A DNA stretch of 64,000 nucleotides from positions 310,001-374,000 of the forward strand of contig CANLOV010000001.1 of NCBI GenBank assembly GCA_947492955.1. Direction: 5' to 3'. Below, one piece after another: positions 8,875 to 17,858 of this stretch (position 1 is the first letter of the stretch; every line of letters starts with the position of its first letter). A program made the position numbers and the translations under genes. The notes under the pieces were generated by a model. It saw only the letters and a list, made by a program, of their open reading frames with translations. It was not told the DNA's origin and did not search any database. This DNA is from an uncultured Cellulophaga sp. Its GTDB lineage: Bacteria > Bacteroidota > Bacteroidia > Flavobacteriales > Flavobacteriaceae.

Positions 8875-9777
8875 TCAACCATTTATAGCAACTACTTCTC
8901 TTACTTTATCGCCCATCATGTTTTTTAACATGTTTTCAATACCATTTTTTAGAGTAAAAGTAGAAGATGGGCAGCCGCTGCATGCTCCTTGTAAAACAAC
9001 ATTCACAGTTTGTGTATCTTCGTCATAAGATTTAAATAATATATTACCACCATCACTTGCTACAGCAGGTTTTACATATTCTTCTAAAATATCTATAATT
9101 TGTTTAGAAACATCATCTACGTTATCATCTTGTATTAATGCAGCAGGTGCTTCGGCCTTTTTTTGTGAAATAGCATTTATAGATACTATTTCTTTACCCT
9201 GACTTATATAGTTTTGAATAAGTTCTCTTAATTCTAAGGAAATCTCATTCCAGTCTGCAACATCGTATTTTGTAACCGATACATAGTTTTCATCTAAAAA
9301 TACTTCTTTTACAAAGGGTAACTGAAAAAGAGCAGATGCTAAACCAGAATCTTTAGCTTCATCTATATTTTTAAATTCAAAAATAGTAGGTACAATTATT
9401 TTGTTGGCCACAAATTTCATAGCGGCTGGGTTAGGCGTACTTTCAGCATATACAGTTACAGGAGCTTTCTTTGTATTTTCATCTTCTACAACTACGGGGT
9501 CGCCACTGTTTAAATATTCTACTAACTGTTGTGCAACTTCATCTTGTACATCTTGCCACTCAACAATATCATAACGTTCTAAACCAATAAAGTTTCCAGA
9601 AATATATACTGTTTTTATAAAAGGTAAATAAAATAATTGTTGGGCTAAAGGAGAATTTTTAGCCTCATCAATATTTTTAAATTCGTAATTATTATTCTTG
9701 GTTATAAATTTATTAGTTTCAAATTTTAGTATCGCTGGGTTATTTGTTACTGAAACATTAATAGTATACTCTTCCAT
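8875..9777 (-). CDS. Nfu-type iron-sulfur cluster carrier with duplicated N-domain
   Basis: 300 residues. Two tandem Nfu N-terminal domains (about 2-88 and 107-195) share the pattern TPNPAAMKF...LFQLPFVKEVFL...YDVADW; in copy 1 this reads TNNPAILKF...LFYLPFIKTVYI...YDIVEW. A C-terminal NifU domain (about 220-298) has GACSGCP, whose two Cys bind the 4Fe-4S cluster shared at the homodimer interface. Nfu proteins accept clusters from the Suf machinery and pass them to apoproteins in the cytosol. The first copy of the N-domain is more diverged. The usual Nfu has one such domain. Confidence 0.9.
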   Translation of the reverse strand: MEEYTINVSVTNNPAILKFETNKFITKNNNYEFKNIDEAKNSPLAQQLFYLPFIKTVYISGNFIGLERYDIVEWQDVQDEVAQQLVEYLNSGDPVVVEDENTKKAPVTVYAESTPNPAAMKFVANKIIVPTIFEFKNIDEAKDSGLASALFQLPFVKEVFLDENYVSVTKYDVADWNEISLELRELIQNYISQGKEIVSINAISQKKAEAPAALIQDDNVDDVSKQIIDILEEYVKPAVASDGGNILFKSYDEDTQTVNVVLQGACSGCPSSTFTLKNGIENMLKNMMGDKVREVVAING

Positions 9778-9791
9778 GTATGTTTTTTTTA

Positions 9792-9799
9792 CAAAAGTA
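9792..9799 (-). promoter_or_regulatory. Candidate -7 element for the Nfu gene
   Basis: Minus-strand TACTTTTG matches the Bacteroidota -7 consensus TAnnTTTG exactly and lies 14 bases from the ATG at 9777. No clear -33 TTG is seen, so this is moderate. It implies a very short 5' UTR. Confidence 0.4.
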
Positions 9800-9835
9800 C
9801 GAAGTAATTCAATGCGTTTAAAGTATATAATAATG

Positions 9836-9865
9836 TTGTACTTTAAACGTTATACCTTATATTTA
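9836..9865 (+). promoter_or_regulatory. Candidate promoter of the orphan PorP gene
   Basis: TTG (9836-9838), 19 bases, then TATATTTA (9858-9865), one base off TAnnTTTG. The predicted transcript would begin near 9870, about 36 bases before the ATG at 9907. Confidence 0.45.
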
Positions 9866-9906
9866 ACCAGATTATGTAACCTTGTGTATACTCCAATAAA
9901 TTATAG

Positions 9907-10923
9907 ATGAGATATCTTTTACTTATTTTGTGTGCTTTTTTTGCCTTTAGCAATAGCTTAGTGGCACAAGAAGGAATTCCTGTGTATTTTGATTATTTAT
10001 CTGATAATTATTATTTGGTACACCCTTCTATGGCAGGTATTGGTGAAGGTGGTAAAATACGATTAACCGCCAGAAAACAATGGTTTGATGTAGATGAAGC
10101 GCCAAGTTTACAGACCTTAAATGCTCATTTTAGAGTAGGTGAGCGTAGTGGTGTAGGTGGTATACTTTTTAATGATGCTAACGGATATCATTCGCAAACT
10201 GGGGTTAAATTAACTTATGCACACCATTTAAGATTTGGAGGTGATGCTCGTAGTTTAAATCAGCTTTCTTTTGGTCTAAGTGGTGCAGTATTGCTTAGTA
10301 GTTTAGATGAAACTGAATTTAGATCTGTATTGCCTGATGATTTAATTACGGGAGTAAAAAATACAACCAGTTATTTTAATGTAGATATAGGGATGTCTTA
10401 TAATTTCTTAGAATTTTATGCGCATGCTACAGTATTAAATGCATTAAAGAGTGAACGCCAATTGTATCAAAGAGAAGATGCGGGTACTGGTTTAATTAGA
10501 GAAACTAATAATGTAAGAAGGTATTTATTATCTGCTGGTTATGTGTTTGGTAAGGGAGATTGGCAATTAGAGCCTTCCGTTTTGTTTCAGTTAACAGATT
10601 TTACCAAAGAAAAAGCAATTGATATAAATGCAAAAGTATACAGGAATGTAGATTTTGGTAAAGTATGGGCAGGTTTGTCTTACAGGAGAAGTTTTGATGG
10701 GGCACAGTTTTTAGTAAACGGAGATTTAAGAGAACAACGTTTACAGTTATTTACACCTATTGCAGGAGTAAACTATAAGAAGTTTATGTTTTCTTATAAT
10801 TATTCTTACCAGTCTGGAGATATTCGTATTGGTAGTGGTGGTTTTCATCAGATTACTTTAGGCTACGATTTTGGTCAATCGGAAAAAAGGTATGATTGTA
10901 ATTGCCCTGCAATTAACTACTAA
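9907..10923 (+). CDS. PorP/SprF family outer-membrane protein
   Basis: 338 residues with a signal peptide (about 1-20, LVAQ). The start of the mature protein, IPVYFDYLSDNYYLVHPSMAG, is the family hallmark, and the rest is beta-barrel-like up to GGFHQITLGYDFG. SprF is needed in Flavobacterium johnsoniae for secretion of the adhesin SprB by the T9SS and is believed to tether type B substrates in the outer membrane. Such genes usually sit beside an adhesin gene; here the neighbours are Nfu (divergent) and the VWA lipoprotein (convergent), so it is an orphan copy. A second one lies at 20158-21147. Confidence 0.88.
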   Translation: MRYLLLILCAFFAFSNSLVAQEGIPVYFDYLSDNYYLVHPSMAGIGEGGKIRLTARKQWFDVDEAPSLQTLNAHFRVGERSGVGGILFNDANGYHSQTGVKLTYAHHLRFGGDARSLNQLSFGLSGAVLLSSLDETEFRSVLPDDLITGVKNTTSYFNVDIGMSYNFLEFYAHATVLNALKSERQLYQREDAGTGLIRETNNVRRYLLSAGYVFGKGDWQLEPSVLFQLTDFTKEKAIDINAKVYRNVDFGKVWAGLSYRRSFDGAQFLVNGDLREQRLQLFTPIAGVNYKKFMFSYNYSYQSGDIRIGSGGFHQITLGYDFGQSEKRYDCNCPAINY

Positions 10924-10961
10924 AAAAATGAGCTTGCTGTTTAAAACAACAAACCCATTTT
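10924..10961. terminator. Imperfect bidirectional terminator between PorP and VWA genes
   Basis: A long imperfect hairpin between AAATGaGcTTGcTGTT and AACAaCAAaCcCATTT, with A/T runs at both sides. It lies between convergent genes and could serve both. Confidence 0.45.
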
Positions 10962-10987
10962 ACAAACACTAATCCAAACAACTTCTT

Positions 10988-12172
10988 TTATTTAGTATCC
11001 CATTTATAATTTTTCTTTGCAGCTTGCTTTTGTATGGCATTTAGCATTGCATTTTCTAATTCCCCTTTAGCTTCTTGCTTTTTGTTTTGGGTAATGTATG
11101 TCTCTCTTTTTTTATTTAATTCTTTAATTTCTTTTTGGACTTTAATACGTTCTGCTTTTTTCTCGTTTATATAGGCTTTAATTTCTGTTTCAGATTTGTT
11201 TTTTAATTCTGTTGGTAAATCTTCTTTTTTTACTTCTGAAACTTTAAAATCTTTATCATCTGCAGCATCTACTAAATCCCAAGTAGCATTTTTATATAAT
11301 CTAGAGCTTTTACTTACGGCTCTTTTTACAACCACTTCATCTTCCAATTCCATTGCATTCATATCTTGTGCTACTTGTTTTTGTTTTTTAGCAATACCCA
11401 ATGTTCCATAGGATACATAGGTTTTGTTTAATTTAGAATTGAGTTTAATAATATCATCATCATAAGGAGTATCTATATGTACTACTTGCTTATTGTGGTC
11501 TATGGCTATATATTCTCCGCCTGTTAATAGTGCACCATTTTTCCAATTACTAGAAACACCTTGCTGATAACTACCACAGAAAATAGTATTTACAACAATA
11601 TCTTTTTCTTTGGCATTGGTAACGGCATCTTTATAATTTAATTTTCCTTGAGAAAACGGTTCGTTGCCAGCGATAAAAATCATTTTAAGGTTATCTGGAT
11701 TTTTACCCCACTCTAATTGTTTTAAAGAGGTTTGTATTACTTGTCCACAGTATTCTTCGCCACCATTGGTTGTCAATGAGAATAATTTTTCAGAAATCTC
11801 ATCTAAATCACTACTAAAATTTAATACTTGTTGTATATAACCTTCGCCAGAAGGTAAATCGTCGTTGCCATATTGGTATAAAGCAATTTGTAATTGTGGT
11901 CTTTTTTCGTTGCCACATTTAACATAAGAAAATTTATTAACGATATCCCATAGTTGTGCTTTTGCTTGGTTTATGAGTCCGTCCATACTGTTACTGGTAT
12001 CTAACAGTAATGCAATTTTTACATATTGTTCTACAGGTTTATCATCTTCAATTTTAACATGAGCTATTATAGTTTTAGTGTCTATTTTTTTTGTTTTTCC
12101 TTCACAACCTGTAATTGTGGTAACCGATAGTAACATTAATCCTAATCCTAAAATATTTTTTATAGTTTTCAT
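10988..12172 (-). CDS. VWA-domain lipoprotein
   Basis: 394 residues. I set the start at the ATG 12170-12172: from there the protein has a lipoprotein signal with TITGC (Cys 23), while the upstream in-frame extension would lie inside the DUF4349 gene. The VWA domain starts at IALLLDTSNSM; DTSNS (residues 58-62) is the MIDAS metal motif. A Lys/Glu-rich, probably coiled C-terminal tail (about 300-394) follows. It is likely anchored in the envelope and binds a partner through Mg-dependent VWA contacts; the partner is unknown. It lies 20 bp downstream of the DUF4349 gene, probably in one operon. Confidence 0.85.
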   Translation of the reverse strand: MKTIKNILGLGLMLLSVTTITGCEGKTKKIDTKTIIAHVKIEDDKPVEQYVKIALLLDTSNSMDGLINQAKAQLWDIVNKFSYVKCGNEKRPQLQIALYQYGNDDLPSGEGYIQQVLNFSSDLDEISEKLFSLTTNGGEEYCGQVIQTSLKQLEWGKNPDNLKMIFIAGNEPFSQGKLNYKDAVTNAKEKDIVVNTIFCGSYQQGVSSNWKNGALLTGGEYIAIDHNKQVVHIDTPYDDDIIKLNSKLNKTYVSYGTLGIAKKQKQVAQDMNAMELEDEVVVKRAVSKSSRLYKNATWDLVDAADDKDFKVSEVKKEDLPTELKNKSETEIKAYINEKKAERIKVQKEIKELNKKRETYITQNKKQEAKGELENAMLNAIQKQAAKKNYKWDTK

Positions 12173-12192
12173 TTCTTCTAATTTTAAAATTT

Positions 12193-13035
12193 CTATTGTT
12201 TGTTTTTTATAAGAGTTTTTGTTTTTTCTATTACTAAGAGTAATATATAGGCAAAGAGAACCGCAAAGCATAAAGATGCTATAAGTTGTAAATAAGTAAT
12301 GATTGTCCATTCTAACGCATTCGTTATTCTGTATGAAAAACTTAATTTAGTTACATTTTGTTCGGATAAGGAGAATTGTATAGTGCAGAATTCATTTTCA
12401 CTATCAAAGCTTCCTAGGCTAACGCCTAAATCTTGTAATTGCTGTTCAATTTCTAAGATTCTATTTTCTAAAAGAATATGTTCATCTATTTTACCTCCTT
12501 TTAATTTTAAATCTATAAGTGAGGCTCTTATTTTTTCTAAGGAAGCCTTTTTAGCATTTAATTCTTTGTATTCGTTTGTTTTATCTTTTTTTGTAATCTG
12601 TTTAGTTTGTACATTCCCTATTTTAACAAGTTGTTTGTACATGGCATCAAAATTCTTAGGTGGTACACCAATATGTAAGTTAAGCTTGCGATTACCCAGA
12701 TTTCCTTTATTTTCTTCGAACTGAATAAGTGCATCAAAATCTTTAATTTGTTTGCGTATTAGCTGTTCTTCAAAATCATATTTGTTAGATTTTGTGTCTA
12801 TAGTGGCTATTTTTTCATATTTCTGGTCAACTTTTATAGGTGAATTTTGTGGGGTGTTAGTTTGGTATTTTTTAGAAGCATAATTTCTTCTTAAGTCAAC
12901 AGTGTGTTCAGATATTTCATTTAGAATAATAGGAGTTGTAGCCGTTGTTTTTTCACCATAAATTAATTTGTAAACAAAGAGAGTAACAAATACTAGTGCT
13001 AAAATTGATATTACTTTTTTTATAGATTTTCTCAT
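12193..13035 (-). CDS. DUF4349-domain membrane protein
   Basis: 280 residues with one N-terminal membrane helix (about 9-25), an extracytoplasmic middle part with a long Lys/Glu-rich coiled coil (about 155-205), and a C-terminal membrane helix (about 247-270). The order (beta part, KLNLHIGVPPKNFDAM, VQTKQITKKDKTNEY, coiled coil, TM) is that of DUF4349. The role is not known. It is probably co-transcribed with the VWA lipoprotein downstream, and the two may form an envelope complex (inference). Confidence 0.8.
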   Translation of the reverse strand: MRKSIKKVISILALVFVTLFVYKLIYGEKTTATTPIILNEISEHTVDLRRNYASKKYQTNTPQNSPIKVDQKYEKIATIDTKSNKYDFEEQLIRKQIKDFDALIQFEENKGNLGNRKLNLHIGVPPKNFDAMYKQLVKIGNVQTKQITKKDKTNEYKELNAKKASLEKIRASLIDLKLKGGKIDEHILLENRILEIEQQLQDLGVSLGSFDSENEFCTIQFSLSEQNVTKLSFSYRITNALEWTIITYLQLIASLCFAVLFAYILLLVIEKTKTLIKNKQ

Positions 13036-13239
13036 TTCTTTTATTTTCTGAGATAAAAGTATTTTTAAAAGAGTTGCATAAAAAGGTAGAATGAGCGAAT
13101 AGCTATTTTGAATGAGTAAACATGTTGTTTAAATGTATAATAGGGCATAATCAGTAAGCTAAATGGCTATTTTACGCGTTTACCCATTTTTTAAAACCAT
13201 TTAAAGTGATTAAGTTTATCCTAGATTAATAGAAAATGA

Positions 13240-15438
13240 ATGCAAAAGTGTAGGTACATACTCATAATATTTCTTTGTAGTTTTTTTACTGTTTTTTCTC
13301 AAGTACAAGAAAGTAAGGAGCAGTTTGAGATTAAAGGTTCTGTAAAAGGCAGAGAAAAAGGTACGCCAATTGCTGGGGTATTTGTGTCTACAGATTGGGG
13401 TAGGCAAACAACAACAGATATATTTGGAGAATTTAAAATTAAGGTTAAAGTTGGGGATATTTTAATTATAGAAAGCCCAGAACTAGAAACAATACGGTAT
13501 ACTATAAAAAATAATGAGGATGTAGATGTATTGGTAGAAGGCTATGAAAAAAGCGTATTTAATAGTAAAACCTCCAAATCTCGTGGTGTTTCTTATAATA
13601 GCCTATTAGATTCTGCTAATTATTATAAGAAGAAAGATATTAAAAAGAGTATTGATTTTATAACAAAATCAATAGCGCAATTAGGTAAAAGAGCCGATAA
13701 AGAAAGGTTGGCAACTGCTTTAACAACATTGGGCGAGGTATACCAACACTATAAACAATACGATCTAGCTATTGCTAATTATAAAGATGCTTTAGAAGCC
13801 CAAAGAACAACTAAAACAACATTGCTTTTAGGAAAAGCTTATTTGTTAAATGGAGACTATAAAAAAGCAGAAGCTACTTTTTTACCATTAACAAAAGTAA
13901 GGAGTCGTATTCCCTATGAACAAATTCAGGTTTATGAGGGCATGGGAGATGCATATAAGGGGCTTGGTAATGTAAATAAATCGGTAGCTTTTTATAATGA
14001 GGGAATTTTAATAGCAAGCAAAAATAGAATTACACATAAATTAACCGATTTAAATTCTAAAATAGCAGAAGCTTACGAAAAAGATAATAAGTCTGTAGAG
14101 GCCCAAGGTTATTATAACAATTCTTTAGAGTTAGCTAAAAAACAAACCCCTAAAAGAGCTATAAAAGAAAAAGATAAAGTTGCAGATTTTTATAATAAAG
14201 AGAGCAAGTACGATGATGAAATACAATTAAGAAAGGAAAGCTTAGAAGAGTTAAATACTTTGCCAGGAGGAATAATTAAAGAGGAGATAAATAGTGTAGA
14301 TGAAGAAATTATATCTAAGCAACGTATTAATTATAAAATAGCCAATGCATATATAGCCCAAGAAGCATATAATGAAGCAATACCATATTTAGAAAAAAGT
14401 ATTAAAGAGGCAGGTGATGATGATGATTTAGTGGTGCAAAAAGATGCTACAAGTAAGCTTTCAGATGTTTATGGTAGAATAGGGGAATATTCTAAAGCTT
14501 TTGAAACCTATAAGAAATACAAAGAAGTTACAGATACGCTATACTTTAGAAAAGAGCAAGAAATTGCCAGAGCCGCAAGATTTAATAGGGAAATAGCCTC
14601 AAAACAAAGTCGCATTTCTGGATTAGAACAAGAGCGAGAATTGTCTCAGAGTAAATACGATTTAGCATTAACAAGTCAGGAGCTTACAAGAGAAAGTAAT
14701 AAACGACAAAAATGGATTATTTATTCTTTAATTTTTGGAATGTTATTATTGGGGTTAGCTGCTTTTTTCTTTTATAGGAGTAATGAGAAACAAAAATTAG
14801 CTAATAATTTATTGGCATTAAAGTCGCTTCGTTCACAAATGAATCCTCATTTTATTTTTAATGCGTTAAACTCTGTAAATAATTATATAGCCAAGAGCGA
14901 TGAGCGTAGCGCTAACAGGTATTTAAGTGAATTTTCTACATTAATGCGTGCTGTTTTAGAAAATTCTGAGGAAGATTACATATCGCTATCAAAAGAATTA
15001 GAATTATTAAAATTATATACAAAACTAGAACATTCGCGTTTTGCAGATAAGTTCGATTATGAGATTGTAGTAGATGAGCACATAGATATAGATGCTTATA
15101 AAATACCGCCAATGCTGCTTCAGCCCTATATAGAAAATGCAATATGGCACGGATTAAGATATAAAGACGAAAAAGGATTTTTAAAAATCAGCTTAACGCA
15201 AGAAAATATAAATAAGATACTTATAACAATTACAGATAATGGGATAGGGAGAAAAAAATCGGCGGAATTAAAAACATCAAACCAAAAGAAACAAAAATCT
15301 AAAGGTATGGGGAATATTAAAAAAAGGGTTGCTATTTTAAACGATATGTATAAAGATAAGGTAGCAGTGCATATTTCCGATTTAAATAATGAAGAAAGTA
15401 CAGGGACTATTGTAAAATTTAGCTTAAAAAAAGAGTAA
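13240..15438 (+). CDS. TPR-containing sensor histidine kinase (His_kinase family)
   Basis: 732 residues. Signal peptide (1-20); a carboxypeptidase-regulatory-like beta domain (about 28-88, IKGSVKGREKGTPIAGVFV); a TPR array (about 110-430); a coiled segment; a single membrane helix (about 491-512); and a cytoplasmic LytS-type kinase domain. The phospho-acceptor is His 537 in SQMNPHFIFNALNSV. The ATPase part has PPMLLQPYIENAIWHG and DNGIGRKKS. Its partner is the LytTR regulator that starts inside its stop codon (TAATG at 15436-15440). The periplasmic TPR and regulatory-like domains suggest it senses an envelope protein or cell-wall signal. Confidence 0.93.
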   Translation: MQKCRYILIIFLCSFFTVFSQVQESKEQFEIKGSVKGREKGTPIAGVFVSTDWGRQTTTDIFGEFKIKVKVGDILIIESPELETIRYTIKNNEDVDVLVEGYEKSVFNSKTSKSRGVSYNSLLDSANYYKKKDIKKSIDFITKSIAQLGKRADKERLATALTTLGEVYQHYKQYDLAIANYKDALEAQRTTKTTLLLGKAYLLNGDYKKAEATFLPLTKVRSRIPYEQIQVYEGMGDAYKGLGNVNKSVAFYNEGILIASKNRITHKLTDLNSKIAEAYEKDNKSVEAQGYYNNSLELAKKQTPKRAIKEKDKVADFYNKESKYDDEIQLRKESLEELNTLPGGIIKEEINSVDEEIISKQRINYKIANAYIAQEAYNEAIPYLEKSIKEAGDDDDLVVQKDATSKLSDVYGRIGEYSKAFETYKKYKEVTDTLYFRKEQEIARAARFNREIASKQSRISGLEQERELSQSKYDLALTSQELTRESNKRQKWIIYSLIFGMLLLGLAAFFFYRSNEKQKLANNLLALKSLRSQMNPHFIFNALNSVNNYIAKSDERSANRYLSEFSTLMRAVLENSEEDYISLSKELELLKLYTKLEHSRFADKFDYEIVVDEHIDIDAYKIPPMLLQPYIENAIWHGLRYKDEKGFLKISLTQENINKILITITDNGIGRKKSAELKTSNQKKQKSKGMGNIKKRVAILNDMYKDKVAVHISDLNNEESTGTIVKFSLKKE

Positions 15439-16169
15439 TGAAATTAAATGCAATACTAATAGAGGATGAAAGTAATAGTAGAGAAATTCTACGAAACTAC
15501 TTAGCTAAATACTGTACTAATGTAAATTTAGTAGGAGAAGCAGCTACTATAAAAGAAGGGTTGGATCTTATAAGTAAAGAAAACCTAGATTTAATTTTTT
15601 TAGATGTAGAAATGCCTTTTGGAAATGCTTTTGATTTGCTAGAACAAGTTCCAGACCGTACGTTCGAGACGGTTTTTGTAACGGCATACAACCAGTATGC
15701 CATGGATGCATTAAATAACCATGCCGCTTATTATTTAATGAAACCTATAAATATAGATGAGTTAATAAAAGCGGTAGATTATGTTACCGATATTAGAAAA
15801 AAAGAAAATGCTTTAGAAGACCAGATATTAAAGTCAAAATTAAATAAAGTAGATGGGAAAATAACATTGCCACAACAAGATGGTTTTCAGGTGTTAAACG
15901 TTTCGGATATTTTGTATTGTAAAGCAGATGATAATTATACAGAAATATATCTCGAAAATAAAAAGCTGTTGGTAAGTAAAACTTTAAAATATTTTGAAGA
16001 TATACTGGCTAGTTATTCTTTTGCTAGGATACATAAATCTTATTTGGTTAATGTAAATGAGATAACAAAGTACAGAAAAGGAAAAGGAGGAAGTGTTGTA
16101 ATTACTAATGGTAAAGAGCTATTAGTGTCTGCTTCTAAGAAAAAAGATTTATTAGCTTATTTTGAATAA
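15438..16169 (+). CDS. LytTR-family response regulator
   Basis: 243 residues. A receiver domain (1-120) with acidic pair E9/D10, the phospho-acceptor Asp 56 in IFLDVEMP and Lys about 102 (YYLMKPI). A LytTR DNA-binding domain follows (about 140-240), with DILYCKADDNYTEIYL and FARIHKSYLVN. It is the cognate output of the upstream kinase by overlap and family pairing. LytTR regulators usually bind pairs of short direct repeats; I did not find its target. Confidence 0.94.
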   Translation: MKLNAILIEDESNSREILRNYLAKYCTNVNLVGEAATIKEGLDLISKENLDLIFLDVEMPFGNAFDLLEQVPDRTFETVFVTAYNQYAMDALNNHAAYYLMKPINIDELIKAVDYVTDIRKKENALEDQILKSKLNKVDGKITLPQQDGFQVLNVSDILYCKADDNYTEIYLENKKLLVSKTLKYFEDILASYSFARIHKSYLVNVNEITKYRKGKGGSVVITNGKELLVSASKKKDLLAYFE

Positions 16170-16170
16170 T

Positions 16171-16686
16171 ATGATATTAAAAACAATTAACGGAAAAACT
16201 CCAGTTATAAGTGATGATTGTTTTGTGGCAGAAAACGCTACTATTGTTGGTGATGTTACTATGGGTAAACAATGCAGTATATGGTATAATGCAGTGTTGC
16301 GTGGAGATGTGCATTTTATAAAAATGGGGAATAAAGTAAACATACAGGATGGAGCAGTAGTACACTGTACATATCAAAAACACCCAACCACTATAGGTAA
16401 TAATGTTTCTGTAGGGCATAATGCTATTGTGCATGGCTGTACTATTAAGGATAATGTGTTAATAGGTATGGGGAGTATAGTTATGGACGATTGTGTGGTA
16501 GAAAGTAATAGTATTATTGCTGCGGGTGCGGTACTTACAAAAGGTACACATGTGCCCTCTGGAACTATATTTGCTGGTATGCCAGCAAAGAAAATAAAAG
16601 ATGTTAGCCCAGAATTAACTAGTGATGAGATAGACCGTATAGCCAATAATTACGTAAAATATTCTGGTTGGTTTAAAGAAGATTAG
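16171..16686 (+). CDS. Gamma-carbonic anhydrase-like hexapeptide-repeat protein
   Basis: 171 residues of left-handed beta-helix repeats. Zn-ligand His candidates are in VVHCTYQ and VGHNAIVHGC, as in gamma-class carbonic anhydrases and the YrdA/PaaY group. Expected to act as a trimer in the cytosol; whether it hydrates CO2 is not certain for this subgroup. I choose the ATG at 16171 (MILKTING) over a TTG nine bases upstream that would overlap the LytTR stop. It follows the regulator gene by one base and may be co-transcribed. Confidence 0.9.
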   Translation: MILKTINGKTPVISDDCFVAENATIVGDVTMGKQCSIWYNAVLRGDVHFIKMGNKVNIQDGAVVHCTYQKHPTTIGNNVSVGHNAIVHGCTIKDNVLIGMGSIVMDDCVVESNSIIAAGAVLTKGTHVPSGTIFAGMPAKKIKDVSPELTSDEIDRIANNYVKYSGWFKED

Positions 16687-16822
16687 AAAATTTATGCTTT
16701 GTGTAAGCAAAGGAGGACTATAATTTGTTTAAATCGGCCTTATACTGGGGATTTATTTTACGGTCTGTTATTTATAGAAAACTTTTATAATCCTTATTTT
16801 CGCAGCACTAAAAATAAAAAAA

Positions 16823-17704
16823 ATGAATGCATATATATTTCCTGGTCAAGGAGCACAGTTTGTAGGGATGGGTTTAGATTTATATCAAAACTATCCTTTA
16901 GCACAAGAAATGTTCGAAAAAGCAAATGAAATTCTTGGGTTTTCTATTACAGATATTATGTTTGAAGGAACAAAAGAAGATTTAATGCAAACAAAGGTTA
17001 CACAGCCTGCTATTTTTCTTCATTCTGTAATACTGAGTAAAGTAATGGGAGATAGCTTTAAACCAGAAATGGTTGCAGGACATTCGCTAGGAGAGTTTTC
17101 TGCTTTGGTAGCTAATGGAGTTTTAAATTTTGAGGACGGTTTAAAATTAGTGTCAAAGCGAGCATTAGCCATGCAGAAAGCATGTGAAGCACAAAAAAGT
17201 ACCATGGCTGCAGTATTGGGCTTAGAAGATAAGCTGGTAGAAGATGTTTGTGATGCTATAGAGGGTGTTGTTGTAGCTGCAAATTATAATTGCCCAGGGC
17301 AGTTGGTAATTTCTGGAGAAGTAGAAGCTATAAATAAAGCCTGTGAAAAATTAAAAGAAGCAGGAGCTCGCAGAGCATTGGTTTTACCAGTAGGAGGAGC
17401 TTTTCATTCACCATTAATGGAGCCAGCAAGAGAAGAATTAGCGGCAGCAATTGAAGCTACTACTTTTAATGCTCCAAGATGTCCTATCTACCAAAACGTA
17501 ACAACAACGGCAGTAACAAATGCTGAGGATATTAAAAAGAATTTGATATTACAATTAACAGCACCAGTTAAGTGGACACAGAGTGTGCAAAATATGATAA
17601 AAGATGGAGCTTTGTTATTTACAGAAATTGGTCCAGGAAAAGTGCTTCAAGGCTTAGTTAAGAAAATAGAAAAAACAGCAGAAACAACTTCTGTAGTCTT
17701 ATAA
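16823..17704 (+). CDS. fabD: Malonyl-CoA:ACP transacylase
   Basis: 293 residues, normal FabD length. FPGQGAQ at the N-terminus, the nucleophile Ser 88 in AGHSLGEFSA, Arg in the KRALAMQ segment, and the catalytic His in PVGGAFHSPLM. It transfers malonyl from CoA to acyl carrier protein at the start of fatty-acid elongation in the cytosol. A TTTA-N20-TATTTTCG sequence just upstream (16771-16802) resembles the Bacteroidota promoter with one mismatch in each element. The gene seems to be a single transcription unit. Confidence 0.96.
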   Translation: MNAYIFPGQGAQFVGMGLDLYQNYPLAQEMFEKANEILGFSITDIMFEGTKEDLMQTKVTQPAIFLHSVILSKVMGDSFKPEMVAGHSLGEFSALVANGVLNFEDGLKLVSKRALAMQKACEAQKSTMAAVLGLEDKLVEDVCDAIEGVVVAANYNCPGQLVISGEVEAINKACEKLKEAGARRALVLPVGGAFHSPLMEPAREELAAAIEATTFNAPRCPIYQNVTTTAVTNAEDIKKNLILQLTAPVKWTQSVQNMIKDGALLFTEIGPGKVLQGLVKKIEKTAETTSVVL

Positions 17705-17858
17705 CTAGTAGCTTTGTCGATGAAATACGGTATTTAAACAAAAAAAAAATCATTTAACCTTTATTATTGGTCTAACGGAGGTTTTTTTATTAATATTGAT
17801 GATTAATTTTTCATTATGGCATGTTAATTGAGCCTTTGGATTTTTGAAATAAATTAAG

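Noticed and set aside
12173-12310. 46-residue N-terminal extension of the VWA lipoprotein
   Set aside because: It overlaps the DUF4349 gene and would bury a clear lipoprotein signal peptide; the start at 12172 is preferred.
16699-16929. 76-codon plus-strand ORF overlapping the fabD start
   Set aside because: It overlaps fabD in another frame and has no recognisable protein pattern.
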